In this document: piece after piece, positions 15,871-24,918 of the stretch | Numbering within the stretch: position 1 is the first letter of the stretch | How the letters are laid out: the number at the start of each line of letters is the position of its first letter | From: Mycetocola manganoxydans | GTDB lineage: Bacteria > Actinomycetota > Actinomycetes > Actinomycetales > Microbacteriaceae | NCBI RefSeq assembly: GCF_003667545.1 | Contig: NZ_RCUV01000008.1 | Coordinates: forward strand, 62,001 to 126,000 | Length of the DNA stretch: 64,000 bases | Reading direction: 5' to 3' | Position numbers and translations under genes: made by a program | The notes under the pieces: model-generated | What the model was told of the DNA's origin: nothing | Seen by the model: the letters and a program-made list of their open reading frames with translations, nothing else | The model's database searches: none

Positions 15871-16134
15871 ATGTCTACCAAGAAGAACCCAGACAGTCCA
15901 ACCTCAGATGCAGAACGAAGTTGGCGGCTTCATCGGCGACTGGTGCGTATCGGCAAGGCAATGATGCTCGCTGGTGTCATCGTCGTGTTCATCCATTGGC
16001 TAGCCCATCTTGAAGCCTTCGGGCCCGGCCAGCCGGGTGGATGGCTCGACCTCGCCGTGGGGTACCCCGCCGGCGGTCTTCTCGCCATGCTCGGCGCGAT
16101 TCTTGCCGGGCGAAAACGACCCAAGTCTTCATAG
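15871..16134 (+). CDS. Small membrane protein of unknown function
   Basis: Encodes 87 residues: a charged N-terminus (MSTKKNPDSP), two membrane helices (MMLAGVIVVFIHWLAHLEAFG and YPAGGLLAMLGAILAG) and a basic C-terminus. A GAAAGGAACC ribosome site sits 8 bases before the ATG. It lies between lgt and the multicopper oxidase. I do not recognise a family. The 239 bases after it, up to the oxidase start, contain no clear gene; an in-frame extension of the oxidase there lacks any domain. Confidence 0.6.
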   Translation: MSTKKNPDSPTSDAERSWRLHRRLVRIGKAMMLAGVIVVFIHWLAHLEAFGPGQPGGWLDLAVGYPAGGLLAMLGAILAGRKRPKSS

Positions 16135-16373
16135 GCCGACGAAGAATCCCCTAACTTCAATCGGCGAGGTCAACTTTGACCAGCACCGACCACCTGGTGC
16201 TCGACGAAGGACGTGCGGCAACGCGGACCGTCGGCGAACTCTCCGACCAACTAATTCTGTCGACGCTCATCCCAAAAGTGACGTGGAAGAAAGCCGCTCA
16301 TCATGAGCCCTGGCCGACCTCATCTCACCTCATTCGCATACCCAACCCGCATCACAACCGAAGGAACACCCCC

Positions 16374-17885
16374 ATGCCAAACTCGATTTCGCTCCGGCAG
16401 CAACTCAGCCGACGCACCTTCCTCAGTGCGGGTCTGTCCGGGGCGGCACTGCTCGCCCTAGCAGGGTGCACGCCGACTCCAGCGTTTCTTTCGCCCACAT
16501 CAGCGCGCGTTGCAAAAACTGAGGCGGCCCGAAAAGCGACCGGGGCGACCACCAAAGTCGCGCTGCGTGCCAGCACCGGAGCCATTGATCTGGCCGGCAC
16601 ATCTGCGCAGACCTGGAGCTTCGGATCAATCCCGGCACCCATCATCCGCTTGGCCCAGGGAGACGAACTCGACGCCACCATCCAGAACACGCTGCCCGAC
16701 GCAACTACGGTCCACTGGCACGGGCTTGCACTGCGTAACGACATGGACGGTGTACCGAACCTCACCCAAGACGCCATCGCGGCAGGATCCTCGTTCCGCT
16801 ACCGGTTCACCGCCCCCCACCCCGGGACCTACTGGTTCCACCCCCACGTGGGCACCCAAATAGATCGCGGTCTCTACGGCGCCCTCATTATCGAAGACCC
16901 GAGGGAGCCGCTGGCCTACGACGACGAATGGGTGGTAATCCTCGACGACTGGCTCGATGGCGTCACTGCAACGCCTGAGGAGGTGTTGGCGGAACTCTCC
17001 AAGGGGATGAAGGAGATGGCCGGGATGGAGGGAATGATGATGCGGATGGGCAACACACTCATGGGCGCCGAATCGGACGCGCTGGGTGGCGACGCGGGCG
17101 ACGTGTATTACCCGCACTACCTGATCAACGGACGCCCCCCGGCCGACCCTGAAACGTACACGTCTGCACCGGGGAAACGCGTGCGCATCCGCATGATCAA
17201 CGCAGGCGGCGATACGGCGTTCCGGGTGGCCCTCGCTGGGCACACGCTGACTGTCACACACACCGACGGTTTCCCGGTAGAACCCCTCGACGTTGATTCA
17301 GTACTCGTGGGGATGGGGGAACGCTACGACGTCATCGTGACCCTCGGTGATGGCGCATTCGCATTCGTGGCCGAAGCGGAAGGGAAGAACGCGCGGGCCT
17401 TCGCCGTCGTCCGGACCGGTTCCGGGGCCACGCCCGCTAGCAACGTCACCGTTTCCGAAATCACCGGGCGGTTGGCGACGGCAGACGGGCTGCGTGCCGC
17501 GAGTGAGGTCGTCCTGCCGAACAAGAAGCCTGACCGCGAGCTGACGATCCGTTTGAGGGGAAGCATGAAGAAGTACGACTGGTCACTGGATGGCCGACCT
17601 TTCACGATGGATGATCCAATGATCAAGCCATACTCGATCGCTGAAGGAGAGCGGGTCCGGGTCAACTTCGTTAACACCACCTCGATGTGGCATCCGATGC
17701 ACCTACATGGGCACACATTCCAGCATGCCGGAGGTGGACCGCGCAAAGACACCTCAATCGTGCTGCCCGACCGCACCCTCACCGTCGATTTCGACGCGGA
17801 CAACCCCGGCCGGTGGCTCGCACACTGCCACAACATTTATCACGGCGAAGTCGGGATGATGGGTGTCTTTGCTTACACGGGGTGA
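16374..17885 (+). CDS. Multicopper oxidase, Tat-exported lipoprotein
   Basis: Oxidises Cu(I) or organic substrates outside the cell and reduces O2 to water. It has 503 residues. The N-terminus has a twin-arginine motif (SRRTFLSAG) and the lipobox LAGC, so it is exported folded and lipid-anchored. All four copper-ligand motifs are present: HWHG, WFHPHVG, HPMHLHGHTF and HCHNIYHGEVGM. A Met-rich segment (KGMKEMAGMEGMMMRMGN) resembles the extra Cu(I)-binding regions of CueO-type oxidases. ATG 16374 with GAAGGAA upstream is preferred to the TTG at 16176 because it puts the Tat signal at the N-terminus. Confidence 0.9.
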   Translation: MPNSISLRQQLSRRTFLSAGLSGAALLALAGCTPTPAFLSPTSARVAKTEAARKATGATTKVALRASTGAIDLAGTSAQTWSFGSIPAPIIRLAQGDELDATIQNTLPDATTVHWHGLALRNDMDGVPNLTQDAIAAGSSFRYRFTAPHPGTYWFHPHVGTQIDRGLYGALIIEDPREPLAYDDEWVVILDDWLDGVTATPEEVLAELSKGMKEMAGMEGMMMRMGNTLMGAESDALGGDAGDVYYPHYLINGRPPADPETYTSAPGKRVRIRMINAGGDTAFRVALAGHTLTVTHTDGFPVEPLDVDSVLVGMGERYDVIVTLGDGAFAFVAEAEGKNARAFAVVRTGSGATPASNVTVSEITGRLATADGLRAASEVVLPNKKPDRELTIRLRGSMKKYDWSLDGRPFTMDDPMIKPYSIAEGERVRVNFVNTTSMWHPMHLHGHTFQHAGGGPRKDTSIVLPDRTLTVDFDADNPGRWLAHCHNIYHGEVGMMGVFAYTG

Positions 17886-17887
17886 GC

Positions 17888-18345
17888 GCATCGGGGTCAC
17901 AGACACGATCAAGGACGGTTCGGCTGCCGCGATCGCTGACCTGGTCGCCCGGGGAATCGGTGTGATGATGATGACCGGCGACAACCCACCACCGCGGCTT
18001 CGATCCCCGCCAAGTCGGAACCGGGCGTGTCGGCGCGACATCACGTTGACCTCGGGAAGCCAGGCTGGCCTGGCCACTGCGATCGATCCCGCCACCATGC
18101 GCAACATCCGGCAGAAGCTGGTCACAGCAGTTTGGCTGCAACGCAGTCGGCATCCCCTCGCCGCCGGATGTTGCGCAGCGTTCGGGGTGATGCTCAGCCC
18201 GATGATCGGCGCCTCGGCAACGGGGCTGTCACCACTGTCATTCGTCTCCAACTCCTACCGGCTGCGTCGATTCACCCCCAAGCTTGCCGCCACCACACAC
18301 CCCTTGACCACCGACCGGGTGGTCGAGATCGTTAACCAGGAAGAC
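17888..18345 (+). pseudogene. Remnant of a copper P-type ATPase C-terminal half
   Basis: The translation retains broken pieces of a P1B ATPase: GVTDTIKDGSAAAIADLVAR and MMMTGDN from the P domain, then DITLTSGSQ and MRNIRQKL, then the last helix region (FGVMLSPMIGASATGLSPL, NSYRLRRF). DKTGT, GDGVND and the CPx motif are missing and large deletions are evident. The frame runs on into the YHS gene, so a fusion protein is possible but unlikely to pump. Confidence 0.75.
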
Positions 18346-18360
18346 CCCAAGGAGAACCCC

Positions 18361-18558
18361 ATGTCACACCAGGACGAGTCGCCCACCGACAACGCGACGT
18401 TTGTCACCGATCCTGTCTGCGGGATGACTATCGACCCGAAGACGGCCGCCGCCACCCGCGAACACGACGGCGCCAGGTTCTACTTCTGCTCGGCGGGCTG
18501 CGCCGAAAAGTTCGACGCGGACCCCCACCGCTACGGCCACCCCCACGCGGCACACTGA
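18361..18558 (+). CDS. YHS domain metal-binding protein
   Basis: A protein of 65 residues with one YHS domain: DPVCGMTIDP, then HDGARFYFCSAGCAEKF. The Cys residues of VCGM and FCSAGC are the known metal ligands of this family, which is found fused or adjacent to copper ATPases. The ATG follows CAAGGAGAACCCC, a strong ribosome site, so it is probably translated separately even though the frame upstream (ATPase remnant) is open. It ends in a His-rich tail (YGHPHAAH). Confidence 0.8.
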   Translation: MSHQDESPTDNATFVTDPVCGMTIDPKTAAATREHDGARFYFCSAGCAEKFDADPHRYGHPHAAH

Positions 18559-18870
18559 TACCCGCGATAGGGACCTTGAGGAGAAAATGAGGCCGTAGGA
18601 CCGGTGGCGACTACTCCTCCTTGGCCGACGACGGATGGGCCAGCCGTGAGGGAGCTCGGGGATCAGGGCCTCGTGCGGGTCGGGACCGTCAGGACCGTAG
18701 TTGATCCGGTACACGTACCGATCGGGCTGACGGGCGACTTGCGGGAGCTCGCCCCACGGCAGCGCGCGTAATAGCGCCAGCCACGACTCGTCCGGCTCTT
18801 CCTCGACGGACACCTGCCAACGCCGAGGGATGCCGGCGAAACCGCCGCTCCGAATCACGGTCACCTTCAT
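18364..18870 (-). CDS. Emfourin-like protease inhibitor domain protein, C-terminus doubtful
   Basis: The first 80 or so residues (MKVTVIRSGGFAGIPRRWQV, then DRYVYRINYG) resemble emfourin-type inhibitors of M4 proteases, which are normally about 100 residues long. Here the frame continues antisense through the whole YHS gene, giving a 168-residue ORF with an implausible Arg/Val-rich tail. An alternative frame stops near 18,589 after about 95 codons, so a frameshift may have removed the true stop. No M4 protease gene is in the window. The real product probably lies within about 18,590-18,870. Confidence 0.45.
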   Translation of the reverse strand: MKVTVIRSGGFAGIPRRWQVSVEEEPDESWLALLRALPWGELPQVARQPDRYVYRINYGPDGPDPHEALIPELPHGWPIRRRPRRSSRHRSYGLIFSSRSLSRVSVCRVGVAVAVGVRVELFGAARRAEVEPGAVVFAGGGGRLRVDSHPADRIGDKRRVVGGRLVLV

Positions 18871-19459
18871 GCCCGCGATCGTACTCCCTCATCTGATGTT
18901 GCCTACCACCGACCCACACCGTCGCCCTCACCAGCGATCCAGAAGACCGGCGTGACCGGCGGGCTGAGGGGTGCAGCAAATGGAGCCAGAAACCGCTACG
19001 AGAGCCATGAGCGTGTGGGAACATGCCGCCGTTGGGTAGAGGCGCAGCCCGATAAGGGCCGCGAGACGAACGACCGGCATCTTGCGGGTGGCTCGGAAAA
19101 AGCCGTTTACTTGTTTGGGGGTTTGCCATTCGGGCCTGTACGGGTGCGCGGTCGAAAGTTGGGGTTTCCAGGGTACGAGGCTGACATAGTTGTCGCTCTC
19201 AACTCTCGTCGTGCAGGGCCTCGTTCTCGGCGGTCGCCCCGCGGCCGTCTGCCCGGTAGGTGTCGCCGGGATCTCCGGCAAGCTTTACTGCGTCTGAGCG
19301 AACTTGCTGTGCATCATCAGCGTCATCGGTTCGGCTCTGAGCGCGTCTCCTGCCGCTGGCAGCGGACTAAGGCGAGGCCCCTCCTACAGGGACGGCCCCA
19401 GCCGCTCGCTGAACTGCGACCTCGACGGAAGCCCGGCGCGGTCAATGCGCGGCCCGCCA
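18871..19459. other. 589 bases with no recognisable gene
   Basis: Open frames exist on both strands (for example minus-strand 18928-19281) but show no domain, no good ribosome site and no similarity I recognise. The segment lies between the emfourin-like gene and the end of the MFS gene and may be an old junction between two parts of the island. Confidence 0.5.
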
Positions 19460-20917
19460 TCAAGTCCCTCGCTGCGGCCCGGGGCGCATGAGAACGGCGG
19501 CCAGGGCGGCCGCCACAACGGCGATGCCAGCGTTGAGCGTGAGCGCGATCGAAAGCCCCTCAAGGAACGCGGCGTGGTGAGCTGCGTCGAAGTCCCGATC
19601 GAACGCGGCGTTCGGCCCGAACGACGAGCCGATGATCACGCTCATCACCGCGATCCCGAGAGCGAGCCCGGTGGCCTGGACCGAGTTGAGGACCCCAGCC
19701 GCCATACCGTACTCGGAACCGACACCGGAGCCGAGGGCCGCCGCCGTGGTGGGGGTCCGTGCGATCCCGATGCCCACGCCGGCGAGGGCGAGCCAGAACG
19801 CGAGGGCACCTGCATCGGCGCCGAGGCCGAGGGTGCCGAGGCCGATCAGGCCTGCAGCGAGCAGCAGCATCCCGGCCGTGACGATGGTCCGGCCGGTGAA
19901 TCGGTCCGCGAGCAGGCCGGCGATCGGCGCCACGAGGACGATCGTGATGGTCAGCGGAAGGAGGCTGAGCGCCGCCTCGAGGGACGAGAGCCCGAGCACG
20001 GTCTGCAGGTACAGGGCGAGGAAGTAGAACAGGCTGCACATGACGGCAGTGGAGAGCAGGGTGACGAGGATCGCACCGGTGAAGACGCGGCTGCGGAAGA
20101 GCGCGAGGTCCACGAGCGGCTGACGGGTCCGCCGCTCATGCACGACGAAGAGCACCGAAGACGCGATGGTGATTGCGGTGAGGATCACGACTGGTGGTGA
20201 GAACCACTCTCCGTTGCTCGACTGATTCACGGCAAGCACCAGCCCGACGAGCGCGATCGCCGAGAGGAGCACCCCCACAGGATCGATACGCTTGCGCACC
20301 GGGGCAGGCTGGGATTGCGGCAAGACCAGCCGTGTGACGAGCCAAGCAAGGGCGCCGAGCGGCACGTTCAGGAGGAAAATCCAAGGCCAGCCGAACGAGT
20401 CGTTCACCACCGCGCCGAACAGCGGGCCAATGCCGAGTGCACTAGCTGACACCCCTGCCCAGACTCCCAGCGCGACACCGCGCTGGCGCGCCGGGAACGC
20501 GGTGGCGATGAGGGCCAGCGCCGCCGGTGCTACGAGGGCGGCGCCAAGCCCCTGCAGGGCACGAGCACCGATAAGGCTCGGGGCGTCCCTAACCAGACCG
20601 CCAATTAGTGATCCCGCGACGAAGACGGCTAGTCCCAGGAGGAAAATGCGCCCGGCACCGTGCCGGTCGGCGAGGCGGCCGCCCAGCAGGGTGAACGCGG
20701 CGATCGAGAGCGTGTAGGCGTTCACTATCCATTGGAGTGCGTCCAGCCCGACGCCGAACTCCTGCTGGATGGAAGGTAGCGCCACCGACAGGGCGGTGTC
20801 GTCGGCGAGCAGGAGGAAGGTCACGAGGCTGAGCGCGGTCAACATGCTCCAGCGTGCGCGGAGCGGGAGCGACGCGTCCTCAGGGCCTTCCTTCTGGGCG
20901 GCGGTGCTCCGGCTCAT
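19460..20917 (-). CDS. MFS drug efflux transporter, DHA2 (14-helix) family
   Basis: A proton-driven efflux pump of 485 residues. Visible features are ADDTALSVALPSIQQEFG in helix 1, the motif A-like loop GGRLADRHGAGR, and motif C (GVSASALGIGPLFGA) in helix 5. DHA2 members such as EmrB/QacA export cationic or organic drugs; the substrate here is unknown. Its start overlaps the ldh stop (TGATG), making it the last gene of a long coupled operon. Confidence 0.85.
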   Translation of the reverse strand: MSRSTAAQKEGPEDASLPLRARWSMLTALSLVTFLLLADDTALSVALPSIQQEFGVGLDALQWIVNAYTLSIAAFTLLGGRLADRHGAGRIFLLGLAVFVAGSLIGGLVRDAPSLIGARALQGLGAALVAPAALALIATAFPARQRGVALGVWAGVSASALGIGPLFGAVVNDSFGWPWIFLLNVPLGALAWLVTRLVLPQSQPAPVRKRIDPVGVLLSAIALVGLVLAVNQSSNGEWFSPPVVILTAITIASSVLFVVHERRTRQPLVDLALFRSRVFTGAILVTLLSTAVMCSLFYFLALYLQTVLGLSSLEAALSLLPLTITIVLVAPIAGLLADRFTGRTIVTAGMLLLAAGLIGLGTLGLGADAGALAFWLALAGVGIGIARTPTTAAALGSGVGSEYGMAAGVLNSVQATGLALGIAVMSVIIGSSFGPNAAFDRDFDAAHHAAFLEGLSIALTLNAGIAVVAAALAAVLMRPGPQRGT

Positions 20918-21919
20918 CAGGTCCCCACATTCAGGGCGTCAAGTGCATCCGCTACAACACCGGCCGAAGCCTGCAGGAGCGCGTGTTCGCCATCATCCAT
21001 CGGCACCTCCAGCACTCGGGAGATCCCCGCGTAACCGACCACCGCGGGCACCGACAGCGCCACGCCGGTGATCCCCCGGTAGCCCTGAAGTACGGAACTC
21101 ACCGGCAGGATGGCCCGCTCATCACCGAGAACCGCCTCGACGACCCTGACCGCTGCGAGGCCGATCGCATAGTTGGTGGCGCCTTTGCCCGCGATCACCC
21201 GCCCGGCGGCACCCTTCACAGATGCCGCGATCCGGTCGAGCTCCAGCTGCCCTAGCGGCTTCCGGCCTAGCGGCTCCCAGTCCCGGAGCGGCACCGGGCC
21301 CACCCTCGCCTGAGACCAAAGCGGGAACTGGGAATCGCCGTGTTCGCCGAGGATCATGGCGTGCACGCTCGAGGGAGCCGCCCCCGTCGCCATGGAAAGC
21401 TCCCATTTCAGTCGTGAGGAGTCGAGGACGGTTCCCGAGGAGAAAACCCGGGAGAACGGCAGGCCGCTGTGCCGCTGGGCCACGACGGTGAGCACATCGG
21501 CGGGGTTGGTGACGATCACGTACACCGCATCGGGTGCATGCGTCACGAGGACCGGCATCAGGGCCTGCAACATCTGCGCGTTAACGGCGGCGAGCTCCAG
21601 CCGGGATTGGCCAGGCTGCTGTTTAGCGCCCGCGGTGACCACCACGACATCCGCTCCCGCAAGGATACCCGGGTCGCTCCCCCCCGAATACCCGCGACGA
21701 CCCCGCGTAGAGCGATCCGTGGGTGAGGTCGAGCACCTCGGCTTCGACCCGAGCCGACTGAATGTCGAAGAGGGCAATCTCGCTTGCGCTCTGCCGCAGA
21801 AGAGCGGCATAGGCCAGCGACGTCCCAACAGAACCGGCGCCGACAATGCCGAGCTTGGACGTCCCGCTCCTCCTCTTCCGCTCCCCGCTGACGGTCTCCC
21901 AAAGGGTCGGCTCAGCCAC
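20917..21919 (-). pseudogene. ldh: L-lactate dehydrogenase, frameshifted at a run of seven G
   Basis: NAD-dependent reduction of pyruvate to L-lactate. The N-terminal Rossmann part (KLGIVGAGSVGTSLAYAAL, DLTHGSLYAG) is read from ATG 21919; the rest (ADVVVVTAGAKQQPGQSR, TNPADVLTVV, catalytic GEHGDSQFPLWS) is in another frame. The switch is at 21679-21685, seven C on the plus strand; six would restore FGGSDPGILAG in frame. Everything else is intact, so this is either a very recent mutation, a phase-variable tract, or a sequencing error. It overlaps aarF by 8 bases and the MFS gene by 1, as expected in the operon. Confidence 0.85.
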
Positions 21920-23558
21920 GGCGCCGCCGGGCCGTCCACAGTAAATATCCGCTCAGCGCCCCTGCCACACTGACACCAACGCCGATCATCGCGTTCTCCC
22001 ACGACCGCCACCTTCGGTCTCCCGCGACGAGTCCCCCGACACCGTTGATCAGCGCTGCGGCGACCATACCGGCGACCAACCGGTTCCCGATCCGCTCCGT
22101 CCGCCCCACCAGCGGTTCGAGCTCCGCCGCCCGCAGGTGCACCTGAATGCCGGTCGAATCCATCCCCGCCAGCAACCGGCGCAGCCGCCCCGGCAACTCC
22201 ACGAGCAACTCGCCGGCGTCCGCGGAGGCTCCTGCCAGCCGCTTAGCGACCTCCAGCAGTGAGAGCCGCTGTTGCAGCAGCCGCTTCGAGTACGGAGTCA
22301 GAGCCTCCACCAAGTCGAAGTCCGGGTCCAGGCGGACACCGATGCCTTCGATCATGATCAGCACCTTGAACAGTGCCGCGACCTGGGCCGGCAGCTGCAG
22401 GTGCTGCTCCCGAAGCACGTTGAGCAGCTGCGTCATCAGCTGCCCCATGCTGATCTCACCAAGCGACCGGCCATGGTACAGCGACACGAACGTGGTGAGG
22501 GAGGCGCGAAGTCGCTCCCGATCGACCAGTTCCTTCCGGACGGAGAGTCCGACGAGCGCGGCACCGAGCCCGTCTGCGTCCCCTCTGGTGAAGGCGATCA
22601 GGAAGTCGGTGAGCTGCTCTTGCAGCTCCTCACCCACCTCACCGATCATGCCGAAATCGATCAGCGCGATGGTCGCGTCGCTCTGCACGAACATGTTCCC
22701 GGGGTGAGGGTCCGCGTGGAAGAAGCGATCATCGAAAATCATCTTCAGCACGACGTCCGCACCCCGCTGCGCAAGGACCTTGCGGTCGATCCCCGCGCGA
22801 TCCAGGGCAGCAAGGTCGTCGATCTTGATGCCGCGCATCCTCTCCATAGTTAGAACCCGCGATGTGCTGGTGTCCCAGAAGATCCTTGGGATGGTGACGT
22901 CGGTGCCCGCGAAGTTCGCGGCGAACCGCTCCGCGGTGCGCCCCTCGCGGAGGTAGTCGACCTCGGCACGGATCGAGGCGGCGAACTCCTGCGCGATCCC
23001 CGGCAGGTCGTAGTCGCTGGCAAGCTCCCAGCGACGCGCGGCTCTGACGGCCAGATTCTGCAGGATGTCGAGATCCTCCTCGATTTGCGCGACGACACCT
23101 GGACGGCGCACCTTCACCACCACCGCCGTACCGTCGGAGAGCATCGCCGTGTGCGCCTGCCCGATAGAGGCGGCTGCGAGCGGTTCGGGGTCGAACTCGG
23201 CAAACAGCTGTTCGGGTTCCGCCCCCAGCTCCTGGCGGATCGCCTCCCGGATGTCCTCAAGCGGCACTGGGGGTGCGGAGTCCTGGAGCTTCGCGAGCTC
23301 CTCGGCGTACTCGGGGGGAACGAGGTCCGGCCTGGTGGAAAGCAGCTGGCCGAGCTTGATGAAGGTTGGCCCCAGTTCCTCCAGAGCGAGGCGCAGGTGC
23401 TCGGCGGTCCGGTACGGCTCCTCCCTCCGCTCGTGTCCAAAGGCGCCGTGGTGGAACGGGACGAACCTGTCGAGGCCCGTCCACCCGGCGAGGAAACCGA
23501 GCCCGTGGCGCGCCAGCGTCTCTGCGATGTACTCGTAGCGGGAACGGTGGTTGTTCAC
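21912..23558 (-). CDS. AarF/UbiB (ABC1) family kinase-like protein
   Basis: A protein of 548 residues with the atypical kinase fold of the UbiB/ADCK family. Seen: the family loop KLGQLLSTRPDLVP, AAASIGQAH (Ala-rich nucleotide loop), VVVKVRRPGV (Lys), FHADPHPGNMF and LIDFGMIGE (catalytic and DFG-type motifs), and two C-terminal membrane helices. Related proteins support quinone or isoprenoid lipid metabolism; the substrate here is unknown. GTG 23558 with GAGGCAG upstream is chosen because it overlaps the previous stop (GTGA) and removes a basic N-terminal extension that is a shadow of the upstream gene. Confidence 0.85.
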   Translation of the reverse strand: MNNHRSRYEYIAETLARHGLGFLAGWTGLDRFVPFHHGAFGHERREEPYRTAEHLRLALEELGPTFIKLGQLLSTRPDLVPPEYAEELAKLQDSAPPVPLEDIREAIRQELGAEPEQLFAEFDPEPLAAASIGQAHTAMLSDGTAVVVKVRRPGVVAQIEEDLDILQNLAVRAARRWELASDYDLPGIAQEFAASIRAEVDYLREGRTAERFAANFAGTDVTIPRIFWDTSTSRVLTMERMRGIKIDDLAALDRAGIDRKVLAQRGADVVLKMIFDDRFFHADPHPGNMFVQSDATIALIDFGMIGEVGEELQEQLTDFLIAFTRGDADGLGAALVGLSVRKELVDRERLRASLTTFVSLYHGRSLGEISMGQLMTQLLNVLREQHLQLPAQVAALFKVLIMIEGIGVRLDPDFDLVEALTPYSKRLLQQRLSLLEVAKRLAGASADAGELLVELPGRLRRLLAGMDSTGIQVHLRAAELEPLVGRTERIGNRLVAGMVAAALINGVGGLVAGDRRWRSWENAMIGVGVSVAGALSGYLLWTARRRRG

Positions 23559-23878
23559 TTCTGCCTCGTTGCCGGTCCGCCAGCTGCGCCTGGCTTGCTC
23601 CGTCCACCATGGTTCCCGTGCGTACCGGTACCACCAGAGCCGCCATGACCGCCATGACCGAACACGTGCATGGCGACGACCGCGACGATCCCCAGATACG
23701 GCACAGCGGCAAGGACGTGCGGCCAATGGTCAACCATGAGGTAAACAGCGATCCCAGCGACGGCCAGCGCGAGGATGATCCACATCGATGCTGGAACCCG
23801 CGCTGCCCGATCAGCCGGTTCCCGCGGCTGTTCGGGTTCGGCGCTGGAGTGGTCATGGTGCGGAAGCTCGATACTCAC
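23555..23878 (-). CDS. Small membrane protein with His/Gly-rich tail (DUF2933-like)
   Basis: Encodes 107 residues: a His-containing N-terminus (VSIELPHHDHSS), two close membrane helices (MWIILALAVAGIAVYLMV and VLAAVPYLGIVAVVAMHVF) and a tail rich in Gly and His (GHGGHGGSGG, GTHGNHGG). The pattern resembles DUF2933 proteins of metal islands; a role in metal binding is inference. Both ends overlap neighbours as GTGA, so it is translationally coupled between gap and aarF. Confidence 0.65.
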   Translation of the reverse strand: MSIELPHHDHSSAEPEQPREPADRAARVPASMWIILALAVAGIAVYLMVDHWPHVLAAVPYLGIVAVVAMHVFGHGGHGGSGGTGTHGNHGGRSKPGAAGGPATRQK

Positions 23879-24918
23879 GAGGCGGCTCCGGGGGTCTCGA
23901 GGAAACTCTTGCGCATCCCGAAGGTTGCGTCGGTGATCGCCATCGATGCCGCCGCATCGGGTGCGAGGCCGGTCAGCGCCCGGATGGCGTCGATCGTCTC
24001 GGGAACCACGATGGCCTCGTTGAAGACCTGGTAGGTCAGATACACCTCGTCCCCGTTCACGGTCACGAGGTCCTCCCAAAGCGCCACCTCCCACATGTCA
24101 CCCCGGGGCCGGCCAAGGTCCCGCATGAGTTCGATGGTGGAGTTCAGAGCGACGAGACCGTCGGAGATCCGGATGAAGGCGATGCGCGGGGCGGCACGGA
24201 AGGCGTCCAGCACCTCTTCGCGTGTGGCTTCCCGCGTCAGCTGTAGCGTCCAGTAGTGATTGTGCGTCTGCGTGTGAGCACCCTTCGCCGCGATGGTAAC
24301 GAGGTCCAGGTCCGGTAGGACGGTCTGCGCGTCCGGGCCCTGGTGGGACGGAATACTCGGCTCTGGGACCATGGTGTTCATGATGCCGCCGAGGTGCGAT
24401 TCCCAAGGGTCGGTGGCGCGGCGGATCAGCACCCCTCGCGCTTTGAGCAGGAGACCCGCGTCCCGCAGCGCGCCGAGGATTCGGACGATACTCGTGGTGT
24501 TACAGGACACCACCCGGGTGCTCTCCCGTCCGAGTGCGCTGTCGTAATTCGCCTGCGCCACAAAGGAGTGCCCCGTCGTTTTGTGCGACTCACCGCCTTG
24601 GAGCACGAACTTCACGCCGGCCTGCCGGTAGCGCTCGATGTTCCCAGCGGCGATGTGCTTCGGGGTGGTGTCCACCACGATGTCGACGCGGCCGAGGAGA
24701 TCCTGCAGGGTTCCTGCAACGTCGACGCCTGCTGCTCTCATGTCGCCCGCCGCCTCGGTGGTTGCGGCGTAGATCGGTGCACGACCGGCCGCGGTCTTAA
24801 TGCGCCAGTCGGTCGCGATATCAGCGATACCCACCAACTCCATATCCGGCTGAAGTTTGACGGCATCGGCGACCCGCTTGCCGATCACTCCGTATCCGTT
24901 GACGGCCACTCTGGTCAT
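23875..24918 (-). CDS. gap: Type II (archaeal-type) glyceraldehyde-3-phosphate dehydrogenase
   Basis: Oxidises glyceraldehyde 3-phosphate to 1,3-bisphosphoglycerate with NAD(P). The 347-residue sequence is the archaeal class, not the usual bacterial GapA: VAVNGYGVIGKRVADAV at the N-terminus, the catalytic Cys in SCNTTSIVR, and DTTPKHIAAGN. Type II enzymes are rare in bacteria, and this one is linked to phosphoketolase, which makes its substrate. ATG 24918 overlaps the upstream stop as ATGA and is preferred to GTG 24924. Confidence 0.9.
   Translation of the reverse strand: MTRVAVNGYGVIGKRVADAVKLQPDMELVGIADIATDWRIKTAAGRAPIYAATTEAAGDMRAAGVDVAGTLQDLLGRVDIVVDTTPKHIAAGNIERYRQAGVKFVLQGGESHKTTGHSFVAQANYDSALGRESTRVVSCNTTSIVRILGALRDAGLLLKARGVLIRRATDPWESHLGGIMNTMVPEPSIPSHQGPDAQTVLPDLDLVTIAAKGAHTQTHNHYWTLQLTREATREEVLDAFRAAPRIAFIRISDGLVALNSTIELMRDLGRPRGDMWEVALWEDLVTVNGDEVYLTYQVFNEAIVVPETIDAIRALTGLAPDAAASMAITDATFGMRKSFLETPGAAS

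Noticed and set aside
16059-16070. GGGGTACCCC palindrome as a fourth CsoR operator
   Set aside because: It lies inside the coding region of the small membrane protein, lacks the spacer of the true sites and is far from a start codon.
19304-20200. Plus-strand 298-codon ORF opposite the MFS gene
   Set aside because: Its composition (Glu/Gly/Arg-rich, no motif) is that of an antisense frame; the minus strand has clear MFS motifs.
21912-23726. Longer start of the AarF-like protein at 23726
   Set aside because: The added 56 residues are Arg/Trp-rich and are the shadow of the His/Gly-rich small membrane gene; the GTGA overlap supports 23558.
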